Assembly: GCF_016921115.1 (NCBI RefSeq)
Contig: NZ_JAFFZS010000001.1
Span: 124,001 to 188,000, forward strand
From: Streptomyces actuosus
Lineage (GTDB): Bacteria; Actinomycetota; Actinomycetes; Streptomycetales; Streptomycetaceae
Direction of reading: 5' to 3'
Length of the DNA stretch: 64,000 nt
The notes below the pieces were generated by a model, which did not search any database, was not told the DNA's origin, and saw only the letters and a program-made list of their open reading frames with translations. Below, piece by piece: positions 34,062 through 41,493 of the stretch. Position 1 is the first letter of the stretch. Each line of letters starts with the position of its first letter. Both the position numbers and the translations under genes were made by a program.

Positions 34062-35231
34062 ATGGCCGGGCACTGGGCGGACTTCCAGTACGAGATCTAT
34101 CTGAACGGGACGACGGGTGCCGTACCCCGGCTGCCCACCGACCTGACGCGGCTGGAGGAGGTCACCGAGCAGCGGCTGGGCCCGGGCCCGTTCGGCTACG
34201 TGGCGGGCAGCGCGGGTGACGGCAGCACGGCCCGCGCCAACCGGGCCGCGCTGGACCGCCGCCGGATCGTGCCACGCATGTTGCGGGACGTGCACGAGAG
34301 GGATCTGTCGGTGGAGGTGCTGGGTCGTCGGCTGCCGGCGCCACTGGCGCTGGCGCCGGTCGGCGTGCTGTCGATCATGCATCCGGAGGCGGAGGGCGCG
34401 GCGGCCCGGGCCGCCGCCGCGCGCGGTGTGCCGTACATCCTCTCCTCCGCCTCCAGCACCCCCATGGAGCAGGTGGCGGAGGCGACGGGGGATGCCGAAC
34501 GCTGGTTCCAGCTGTACTGGCCCAAGGATCCGGAGGTGGCCCGCAGCTTCCTCGGCCGGGCGCGGGCGAGCGGCTACTCCGTCCTCGTCGTCACGCTCGA
34601 CACGCCGCTGCTGTCCTGGCGTCCGCGCGACCTGGACCAGGCCTACCTGCCGTTCCTGCACGGGGTGGGCACCGCCAACTACTTCACCGACCCGGCTTTC
34701 CGGGCAGGCCTGGCCAAGCCCGTGGACGAGGACCCGAACGCGGCCGTCATGCACTTCGTCGGCATGTTCGCCGACCCTGCCAAGACCTGGCCGGACCTGG
34801 CGTTCCTGCGGGAGCACTGGGACGGGCCGATCGTCCTGAAGGGCATCCTGCATCCGGACGACGCCCGGCGCGCCGCCGACGCCGGGATGGACGGGGTGGT
34901 GGTGTCCAACCACGGCGGCCGGCAGGTGGCCGGGGCGATCGCCGCGGCCGACGCCCTGCCGCAGGTGGCGCGGGCGGTCGGCGACCGGCTCACGGTGCTG
35001 TTCGACAGCGGGATCCGCACCGGCGCCGACGTCTTCAAGGCGCTCGCCCTCGGCGCACGGGCGGTCCTGCTGGGGCGGCCGTACGCGTACGGGCTGGGTC
35101 TGGACGGGCAGGCCGGTGTCGATCACGTCATCCGGTGCCTGCTCGCCGAGTTCGACCTGACCCTGGCGCTGTCCGGGCACTCCGGCCCGGCCGGCCTCGG
35201 CGCGTCCGACCTCGCCGAGGAGCCGGCCTGA
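34062..35231 (+). CDS. FMN-dependent alpha-hydroxy-acid oxidase (lactate monooxygenase-like)
   Basis: Flavoenzyme of 389 residues of the glycolate oxidase/lactate oxidase family. FMN-binding and catalytic segments are [38 protein letters not shown], then the signature [14 protein letters not shown] with the catalytic His and a nearby Arg, and [23 protein letters not shown] near the C-terminus. The length and the [13 protein letters not shown] insertion resemble bacterial lactate 2-monooxygenase more than glycolate oxidase. Start ATG 34062 is 12 bases after GAGAGG. It probably stands alone; the next gene is convergent, 14 bases away. Confidence 0.86.
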   Translation: MAGHWADFQYEIYLNGTTGAVPRLPTDLTRLEEVTEQRLGPGPFGYVAGSAGDGSTARANRAALDRRRIVPRMLRDVHERDLSVEVLGRRLPAPLALAPVGVLSIMHPEAEGAAARAAAARGVPYILSSASSTPMEQVAEATGDAERWFQLYWPKDPEVARSFLGRARASGYSVLVVTLDTPLLSWRPRDLDQAYLPFLHGVGTANYFTDPAFRAGLAKPVDEDPNAAVMHFVGMFADPAKTWPDLAFLREHWDGPIVLKGILHPDDARRAADAGMDGVVVSNHGGRQVAGAIAAADALPQVARAVGDRLTVLFDSGIRTGADVFKALALGARAVLLGRPYAYGLGLDGQAGVDHVIRCLLAEFDLTLALSGHSGPAGLGASDLAEEPA

Positions 35232-35244
35232 CCGGCCCGGCCGA

Positions 35245-36783
35245 CTACGAGGAACCTGCCGGCGCGTCGGTCGGCCAGGTCTGCGCGGTGGAGCCGTCGC
35301 GGACCCTGACGACGATGTCGGCGCCGGCGTCACCGGTGGTGGCGGCGAGTGCGAGCGCGCGGTCCCAGCGGGGCAGGAACTCACCCCGCGCGGTGCGGTC
35401 GTAGCGGATGTCGTCGGCGCGCGGGTCGGCCTGGTCGGCGCACCGGCCGAGGATGACGACCCCGGCGTCGGCGTGCGAGTCGAGGCACAGCTGCGGATCG
35501 GCCGCACTCCGCAGCAGTCCGTCGCTCTCGTACGACCACTGCTGGGTCGACGCCGACGAGCACACCGCCAGTTGCGTCGCCGCGCCCGCCGCGGCCCGCC
35601 CGCGGACGTCGAGGCACAGGTCGGCTGCGGCGTTGCGCAGCCGGGTCTGCCGGGAGGCGGGAGGCGGCGTCGAGACGGGCGGGGCCAGGGTTCCCTCGCC
35701 GCCGTTGCCGCCGGTGACGGTGGTGGAGGCCGCCGGGTCGGCACCGGTGCCCTGGCCCGTCCACACACCGGCGACGAGCAGGCTGGTGAGCACTCCGGCG
35801 GAGGCGAGGCCGACACCGGTGAGCAGGACGCGCGGCGCACTGGGGGTGCGGCGGCCGGGTGCCGGGATGCGGTCCAGCAGTCGGCGGCGCGTGCCGTCCG
35901 GGGAGCCGCCCCGGTGCCGGGCGGCGCCCCGCCGGGTGGACTGCGGCCGGGCCCGCCCCGGCCGGGAGTCGAGGTAACGGCGGGCGCCCCAGCCGAGCAC
36001 CGCCTCCGCGAGCAGTTCCCCCAACCGGCCGTCGAAACGACCCAGTTGCTCGGCCGCGGCCCGGCAGTAACGACACTGGTCCAGATGCTCCTGCACGTCG
36101 GGCAGCAGGGCCTTGCCTCGACGGATGGGGACGTCGAGAAGGCGGTTGTAGAAACGGCAGTCCTTGCTGGGCGCGCGTTCCCTGTGGGCAGTGACGCAGC
36201 CTTCGCGGAGTTTTTCCCGCGCCTGTTCGAGGAGTGATCCGGCGGAGACGGCATCCAGGCCCAGCAACGCGGCTGGGACCGATATGGGTTCACCTTCGAC
36301 CTCGGTATGCCACAACAGGCACTGGAAGTGAGCGGGAAGGACCGTGAATGCCTCTTCGGTCAACTGCCGATTTTCGGATGTCATGTACTTGGCGGCACGC
36401 ATACCCCGCCCGCCGGCGGGTTTGAGCAACTGCGGCAGCACTTCGGTCATTCGGTCGGCGGCGGCCCATCGGCGCACGATGTCACGCACGGCCACCAGCA
36501 GGCGGGGACGCAGTGCGGCACCGCTCTCGCCCAGCGTGAGGCGGTCGAAGACCTGGTGGAAGGCGGCGGCGGTGGCCATGGCGGCGACGTCCGCCGAGGA
36601 GGCGAGGCAGATGACGGCATAGGTGTGCACGGGCCGCCAATGACGCGCGACGAGCAGGGCCGTGGACTGGGCCACCTCGTCGTCGGTTCCGCCGCGCATC
36701 CGGACGGCGAGCGACTCGTCGGATTCCTCCGGGCCTCCACCCGGAGGCGGATACACGGGGCGGGGCAAGTGGGGGGTTGGCAC
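35245..36783 (-). CDS. Sigma-like/zinc-motif/TM/ricin-lectin fusion protein (paralogue A)
   Basis: Protein of 512 residues that joins a transcription-factor-like part to an extracellular lectin. Residues 43-105 resemble sigma region 2 (LLVARHWRPVHTYAVICL, LRPRLLVAVRDIVRRW) and 143-195 sigma region 4 (EEAFTVLPAHFQCLLWHTEV, LLGLDAVSAGSLLEQAREKL). A zinc anti-sigma-like H233-x3-C237-x2-C240 motif, with Cys209 upstream, follows. A single hydrophobic segment (about 319-341) separates the basic cytoplasmic part from a ricin-type beta-trefoil (about 365-505, QLAVCSSASTQQWSYESDG, CLDSHADAG). The GTG at 36783 is preceded by AAAGGAAA at 8 bases. A second copy of this architecture is at 41494-43668. Some ECF sigma groups have similar C-terminal extensions; whether this one binds RNA polymerase is not known. 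Confidence 0.82.
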   Translation of the reverse strand: MPTPHLPRPVYPPPGGGPEESDESLAVRMRGGTDDEVAQSTALLVARHWRPVHTYAVICLASSADVAAMATAAAFHQVFDRLTLGESGAALRPRLLVAVRDIVRRWAAADRMTEVLPQLLKPAGGRGMRAAKYMTSENRQLTEEAFTVLPAHFQCLLWHTEVEGEPISVPAALLGLDAVSAGSLLEQAREKLREGCVTAHRERAPSKDCRFYNRLLDVPIRRGKALLPDVQEHLDQCRYCRAAAEQLGRFDGRLGELLAEAVLGWGARRYLDSRPGRARPQSTRRGAARHRGGSPDGTRRRLLDRIPAPGRRTPSAPRVLLTGVGLASAGVLTSLLVAGVWTGQGTGADPAASTTVTGGNGGEGTLAPPVSTPPPASRQTRLRNAAADLCLDVRGRAAAGAATQLAVCSSASTQQWSYESDGLLRSAADPQLCLDSHADAGVVILGRCADQADPRADDIRYDRTARGEFLPRWDRALALAATTGDAGADIVVRVRDGSTAQTWPTDAPAGSS

Positions 36784-37182
36784 GGGCTGTTTCCTTTTGG
36801 TGCGTACCTTTTGGCGCGGGTGCGAGGCGAATGCGCAGCGTCGCACACCCCACTCGTACACAACAAGACGCCCGGGCAACTTCCGGCCCATTGAAAGAAA
36901 GTCAGAAAGCCGCGCCAACTCTCACCGGTCGCACGGGCATTCGCTTCTTCATGCGCCCCGTGTGAATCACGCGCACACACCGGGGCGACGCGCACGCTCC
37001 CGGCACCGGGCGGGGCGCAGTGCACTGGAACCGGCCCTTCCTCGGAGGCCCCGCGCAGGACGGCGGCACTCCTGCGCGAAACGGCCGCCGGCCCTGTTCC
37101 TCCCGCCCTCGGCCGGCGGCCCGGAGGAGGCTCTCCCCGCGCCCCGGTGCCGGACCGGAGGGACCGCCCCCGCGCCCCGGTG
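36784..37182. other. Gap upstream of the sigma-like/lectin gene
   Basis: About 400 bases. The part next to 36783 (to about 36960) is the AT-richest region nearby (runs such as TTGAAAGAAAGTCAGAAAG) and must hold the promoter and leader of the fusion gene; no consensus could be fixed. The remainder up to the toxin gene end is GC-rich with short direct repeats of CGCGCCCCGGTG near 37140-37180. No gene is supported. Confidence 0.4.
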
Positions 37183-37560
37183 TCAGATCTGCCAGGACCG
37201 CAGCCGGTCCGCGGCACCGTAGACGTCCGCCTTGCCGGACATCAGATCGCGGGCGAGGTCGACGAGTGCCCCGTAGGGCGGGTCGATGCCGGCCCCGCTG
37301 ACGTACATGTAGGCCACGGCCGTGGCACAGGCGAAACGGGCGTTGGCCGAGGGAAGCGGCTTGAGCAGGGCGAGGGTGTGCAGGAGCGCGGCGGCGCGCC
37401 AGGCGGGGTCGGAGTCCACTCCGAGGCGGGGCGGGTCGACCCGGTGTCTGGCCACGGCGGCGACGAGGGCGGAGAAGTCGTTGATGGTGGGCTGTTCCGG
37501 CAGCACTTCCTCGTGGCGCTGGAGCAGCCAGGGGACGTCGATGTGGAGGACGGGTGGCAT
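37183..37560 (-). CDS. Doc/Fic-like toxin with altered active-site motif
   Basis: Protein of 125 residues, the usual length for a Doc toxin. The N-terminus (VLHIDVPWLLQRHEEVLPE) and the core AALLHTLALLKPLPSANARF match the Doc/Fic layout, in which the catalytic loop is H-x-F-x-x-A-N-K-R. Here it reads K67-P-L-P-S-A-N-A-R75: the Asn and Arg are kept but the catalytic His is Lys and the acidic residue is Ser. So it may be an inactive or changed enzyme. It follows the antitoxin gene by 3 bases on the same strand, the normal antitoxin-toxin order. Confidence 0.72.
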   Translation of the reverse strand: MPPVLHIDVPWLLQRHEEVLPEQPTINDFSALVAAVARHRVDPPRLGVDSDPAWRAAALLHTLALLKPLPSANARFACATAVAYMYVSGAGIDPPYGALVDLARDLMSGKADVYGAADRLRSWQI

Positions 37561-37563
37561 CGG

Positions 37564-37809
37564 TCAGCCGACCCGCCCCGCGCCCTGGGGAGACGGCTCG
37601 TCGTCGGGGAAGGCGGCGGCGAACTCGTCGGCGTGCGAGGCGAAGAACTGGCGGAAGGCCTCCGCACCCTCCTGGAGCGCGCGGTGGCGGGCGATGTCGG
37701 CGGCGGCGGCCTCCCGCACCAGCGCCTTCATCGACGTACCGCGCTCCTTGGCGATCGCCCGGAGGTCCTCCAGTTCACGATCACTGAACTCCACATTCAG
37801 AGCTGGCAT
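37564..37809 (-). CDS. Antitoxin with ribbon-helix-helix-type N-terminus
   Basis: Protein of 81 residues. The N-terminus MPALNVEFSDRELEDLRAIA followed by KERGTSMKALVREAAAADI is the beta-strand plus two-helix pattern of ribbon-helix-helix (CopG-like) antitoxins, which bind DNA as dimers. The C-terminal part (EGAEAFRQFFASHADEFAAAF) is acidic and amphipathic, as expected of a toxin-neutralising tail. It sits just upstream of the Doc-like toxin gene. Two palindromes immediately upstream (37815-37848) fit autorepression. Confidence 0.75.
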   Translation of the reverse strand: MPALNVEFSDRELEDLRAIAKERGTSMKALVREAAAADIARHRALQEGAEAFRQFFASHADEFAAAFPDDEPSPQGAGRVG

Positions 37810-37814
37810 GTCCT

Positions 37815-37848
37815 CACGGTACCGTGCGGGTACTTACCAGTAAATACC
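37815..37848. promoter_or_regulatory. Two palindromes upstream of the toxin-antitoxin operon
   Basis: CACGGTACCGTG at 37815-37826 is a perfect 12-base palindrome. GGTACTTACCAGTAAATACC at 37829-37848 is a near-perfect 20-base palindrome (8 of 10 pairs). They lie 6-40 bases upstream of the antitoxin start, overlapping where the promoter should be, as is usual for autoregulated toxin-antitoxin operons. Confidence 0.65.
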
Positions 37849-38241
37849 AGCAGGTCAGCAAGGCGCGGCAACGGTACCGGCGGGCGGTGGCCCCATGCGG
37901 GAGCGGCCGGCCGGGGATCACCCTCCCGGACGGCGGGCCGTCCCGACGCCGGACCGCGTGCGGGGTCCGGCGTCCACGGCCTCCGGCCCTCCCCCCTGCC
38001 GGCGGAGCGCGACCGGCCGAGGGCGGCGGCGGGCCCGGCGGGTCCGGGCCCACCCGGTCGGCCCCACCGCACCTTCCCCGGGGTCGTCTGCGGTCCCGAC
38101 CAGCGGGCCTGTCGTGCCCCGGTGTGCCCCGGCCGGTCCGGCACGAGCCCGGGTTCCCGTCCGTGCGGCACGCGGACGCACTACTCTGGAGCCCACGTGC
38201 AACATCTGTTCACTGTGAGTGTGCGCGATGGAGTGGCGCCG
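37849..38241. other. Gap between the toxin-antitoxin operon and the third phosphatase
   Basis: About 390 bases, very GC-rich, with no supported gene. The final 60 bases contain the AT-richer CTACTCTGGAGCCCACGTGCAACATCTG region and probably the promoter of the phosphatase gene. Confidence 0.35.
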
Positions 38242-40620
38242 ATGAGCCCGGACGACCCGTTCGACGACGCCGCGACGGCACGGGCTGTGATCGCCGAGAA
38301 CGGCACACTGACCGGCTGGAGCGCCGGCGCCCGACGCCTGCTCGGCTGGACCGCGGACGACGTCGTGGGACGACCCGCCGCGCGGCTGGTGTCCTTGGTG
38401 CCGCCGGGCCCCGCCCCCGCGGGTCCGCGCTGGAACGGAACGCTGGCGCTGCGCCACCGCGACGGGCACACCGTGTCGGTGTGGCTGCTCGCCCACCACG
38501 TCGCCGCTCAGGACGACCGCCCGGGCCACTGGCTGGTCGTCACGCCGCTGGACCCGGGCGACCCCGACGACCCCGACGACCCGCTGGCCGTGGCGGGACT
38601 GATGCAGTCGCCCTGCGCCGTCGCCGTGTACGACGACCGCCTGCGGCTGCGGCGGATGAACGACGCCATGGCCGCGGTGGCCGGGCTGCCCGGGGACCGC
38701 CTGCGGGGGCTGACCCCGGCCGAGATCGGCGGGACACCGCAGAGCGAGGAGATGCAGCGGCATCTGCGCGAGGTCCTGGACACCGGCGTGCCGCAGGACG
38801 TGGAGGTGTATGCACGGGCCGGCGGCGAGCCCCGGGCGCACGCCTGGCTGGCCCGGATGGCACCGGTGCGGGACGCAGAGGGCCGGGTGCGGGGTGTGAG
38901 CCTGGCGGCGCACGACTTCACCGAGCACCATCTGGCCCGCGAGCGGCTCCAGCTGGTCAACGAGGCCAGCGTGCGCATCGGCACGACCCTCGACGTCACC
39001 CGTACGGCTCAGGAGCTGGCCGATGTCTGCGTACCCGCGCTCGCCGACCTCGTCAGCGTCGACCTGCTGGACGTTACCGGCCCGTCCGTCGAACCCCCGG
39101 CAGCGCTCGTCGCGCCCATCGGGCTGCGCCGCGTCGCCCACCGGTCGGTGACCCCGGGTACGCCCGAGGCCGCGGCCAAGCCCGGTGACGTGCAGGACTA
39201 CCCGATGGGGTCCCCGCAGGCCGACTCGCTCGTCCAGGGCCGCAGCATCATCGCCTCGGCCGCCGCGGGCACCCTGCAACCGTGGCTGGCCTGGGACCCG
39301 GAGCGCGTCGCCCGGGCGCAGGAGCACGGCGTCCACACCACGATGTCCGTGCCGATCCGGGCCCGCGGCACCACCCTCGGGGTGGCGGTCCTCACCCGGT
39401 TCCGGCGACCGGATCCGTTCACCCCGGACGACATGCTGCTGGCCCAGGAGGTGACCGCACGGGCCGCCGTGTGCATCGACAACGCACGCCGTTACTCCCG
39501 CGAGCGCGACACGGCCCTGGCCCTCCAGCGCAGCCTGCTGCCGCACGGCCTGCCGCGCACCGCGGCCGTGCAGGCGGCGTCCCGCTACCTTCCGGCGACG
39601 CGCTCCGGCGTGGGCGGCGACTGGTTCGACGTGATCCCACTGTCGGGGATGCGCGTCGCCATGGTGGTCGGGGACGTCGTCGGTGAGGGTGTGCAGGCCT
39701 CGGCGACGATGGGGCGCCTGCGCACGGCCGTGCGCACCCTCGCCGACATCGACCTGGCCCCCGACGAACTGCTCACCCACCTCGACGACCTGGTGGTACG
39801 GCTGTCGGAGGAGGCCGGCGACCAGGGCAGCCCCGGGGAGGTGGGCGCCACGTGCCTGTACGCCGTGTACGACCCCGTGTCGCGGCGTTTCACCGTCGCC
39901 CGCGCCGGTCACGCCCCGCCCGTCCTGCTCCCGCCGGGCGGTCGGCCCCACCGGGTGACGGTACCGGCCGGTCCCCCACTGGGCATGGGCGGGCTGCCCT
40001 TCGAGAACACCGAGCTGCACGTTCCCGAGGGCAGTGTGCTGGCCTTCTACACGGACGGCCTGATCGAGGCCGGTGAGGGGGACGCGGACGCGGGGTTCCG
40101 CCGGCTGTGCGACGCGCTCGCGGGCGGCGCGGGCCTCCTGGAGGAGGCCTGCGACCGGATCCTGCGCGCGCTGCTGCCGGCGGGCGGCGCCGCCGACGAC
40201 GTGGCCCTGCTGCTGGCCCGTACCCAGGGCCTGCCCGCCTCCCAGGTGGCCACCTGGGACATCCCGGCCGACCCCTCGCTGGTCGCCCCGATCCGCAAGC
40301 AGGTGGTGGACCAGCTGGAGACCTGGCACCTGCTGGGGACGTCCTTCACCGCCGAACTCGTGGTGAGCGAGCTGGTCACCAACGCCATCCGGTACGGGGC
40401 ACAGCCCATCCGGCTGCGCCTCATCCACGACGCGTCGACGCTGATCTGCGAGGTGTCCGACACCAGCCACACCGCACCGCACCTGCGCCGGGCGAAGACC
40501 TGGGACGAGGGCGGCCGGGGGCTGCTGCTGGTCGCCCAGCTCACTCAGCGCTGGGGCAGCCGGCACACCACCGAGGGCAAGACGATCTGGGCCGAACTGG
40601 GCCTGCTGGAGGAGCGGTAG
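38242..40620 (+). CDS. PAS/GAF/PP2C (SpoIIE-type) phosphatase with C-terminal HATPase
   Basis: Regulator of 792 residues. Domain order: two PAS-like regions (about 15-115 and 120-235), a GAF domain (about 240-420), a PP2C/SpoIIE domain with LQRSLLPHGLP, GGDWFDVIP, GDVVGEG and FYTDGLIEAG (about 425-655), then a GHKL ATPase of anti-sigma type (LVVSELVTNAIRYGAQPIRL, EGGRGLLLVAQLTQRWG). The ATG at 38242 is chosen because GGAG lies 8 bases upstream; several GTG codons just before it lack such a site. It is the closest relative in the window of the 25106-27547 gene in layout. A perfect 15-bp-arm hairpin overlaps its stop codon. Confidence 0.87.
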   Translation: MSPDDPFDDAATARAVIAENGTLTGWSAGARRLLGWTADDVVGRPAARLVSLVPPGPAPAGPRWNGTLALRHRDGHTVSVWLLAHHVAAQDDRPGHWLVVTPLDPGDPDDPDDPLAVAGLMQSPCAVAVYDDRLRLRRMNDAMAAVAGLPGDRLRGLTPAEIGGTPQSEEMQRHLREVLDTGVPQDVEVYARAGGEPRAHAWLARMAPVRDAEGRVRGVSLAAHDFTEHHLARERLQLVNEASVRIGTTLDVTRTAQELADVCVPALADLVSVDLLDVTGPSVEPPAALVAPIGLRRVAHRSVTPGTPEAAAKPGDVQDYPMGSPQADSLVQGRSIIASAAAGTLQPWLAWDPERVARAQEHGVHTTMSVPIRARGTTLGVAVLTRFRRPDPFTPDDMLLAQEVTARAAVCIDNARRYSRERDTALALQRSLLPHGLPRTAAVQAASRYLPATRSGVGGDWFDVIPLSGMRVAMVVGDVVGEGVQASATMGRLRTAVRTLADIDLAPDELLTHLDDLVVRLSEEAGDQGSPGEVGATCLYAVYDPVSRRFTVARAGHAPPVLLPPGGRPHRVTVPAGPPLGMGGLPFENTELHVPEGSVLAFYTDGLIEAGEGDADAGFRRLCDALAGGAGLLEEACDRILRALLPAGGAADDVALLLARTQGLPASQVATWDIPADPSLVAPIRKQVVDQLETWHLLGTSFTAELVVSELVTNAIRYGAQPIRLRLIHDASTLICEVSDTSHTAPHLRRAKTWDEGGRGLLLVAQLTQRWGSRHTTEGKTIWAELGLLEER

Positions 40621-40672
40621 TGCCGCGACCGGGAAAGTTCCCGTGAGCCGTGAACCCTCCCGGTCGCGGCAC
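40620..40672 (+). terminator. Perfect 15-bp-arm hairpin overlapping the phosphatase stop codon
   Basis: GTGCCGCGACCGGGA at 40620-40634 is exactly complementary to TCCCGGTCGCGGCAC at 40658-40672, with a 23-base loop. The first G of the stem is the last base of the TAG stop. It should end transcription before the lipoprotein gene that starts at 40792. Confidence 0.7.
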
Positions 40673-40791
40673 CGGCCGCGGCGCGGGGTCTGCGGTGGGC
40701 GGGCGCGCGGCCGGCTCGTGCGGTCCGCTCGCGGCGACGCCGGCGACGGGCGCGAGCGCATCGGCGCCGTGCCACGGGGCACACGTCGGGT

Positions 40792-41466
40792 ATGCCTCGT
40801 GCGAAGCGTTCGATGCGTTCGATGACCGCCGTCGTGAGCGCCTGCGCCGTGCCCGCACTGCTGTCCGGCTGCGGCGGTGGTGGAGCCGCGTCAGGATCTC
40901 CGGGCCCGTCCGCGCAGGCCGCCTCCGGCACCACGGCGAGCACCCCGGCGACAGCCGACGCGGCGGGCGGTCCGCAGCCGGCGCCGGGCTCGCCCGGCAC
41001 CCGGCAGCCCGCCGACGGCGGCACCACCCCGCGCGCCGGGAACGGCGGCCGCTGCCACACGTCCGAACTCAGCGCCTCCGTGGGCCGCAACGACCCCGGT
41101 GCCGGGCAGGAGAACTTCCCCGTGGTGCTCACCAACACCTCGTCCCGGACCTGCACGGTGTACGGCTTCCCGGGCGCCGCCTTCGTCGACGCCGCCGGGC
41201 ACCAGCTGGGCCCGGATCCCCTGCGGGAGTCGGCCTCCACCCCACGCGCGGTGACCCTGGCGCCGGGTGGCAGCGCCTGGGCCGGGCTGCGGTACTCCAA
41301 TCCGCAGATCAGCGGGGCGCGCACCGCGACACCGGCGGCGTTGCTGGTCACACCGCCCGACGAACGGGAGCCGCTGAAGGTGCCGTGGACGGCCGGGGCA
41401 GTGCCGGTCGGCGGGAACGCGTCCTCGGTGTTCGTGACCACGTTCCGCCCCGGCACCGGCCCCTGA
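40792..41466 (+). CDS. DUF4232 lipoprotein
   Basis: Probable surface lipoprotein of 224 residues. The N-terminus has a signal sequence ending in the lipobox LLSGC (Cys26), then a long Ala/Ser/Pro/Thr linker. The C-terminal 130 residues form the DUF4232 immunoglobulin-like domain (CHTSELSASVGRNDPGAGQE, FPVVLTNTSSRTCTVYGFPG, VTLAPGGSAWAGLRY). Role unknown; common in Streptomyces, often near secreted lectins. The ATG at 40792 is used; ATG 40813 or 40822 are alternatives. The gene for a sigma-like/lectin protein is convergent, 27 bases away. Confidence 0.8.
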   Translation: MPRAKRSMRSMTAVVSACAVPALLSGCGGGGAASGSPGPSAQAASGTTASTPATADAAGGPQPAPGSPGTRQPADGGTTPRAGNGGRCHTSELSASVGRNDPGAGQENFPVVLTNTSSRTCTVYGFPGAAFVDAAGHQLGPDPLRESASTPRAVTLAPGGSAWAGLRYSNPQISGARTATPAALLVTPPDEREPLKVPWTAGAVPVGGNASSVFVTTFRPGTGP

Positions 41467-41493
41467 CGGGGGCTGCCGGTCCCGGGGCCGCGC

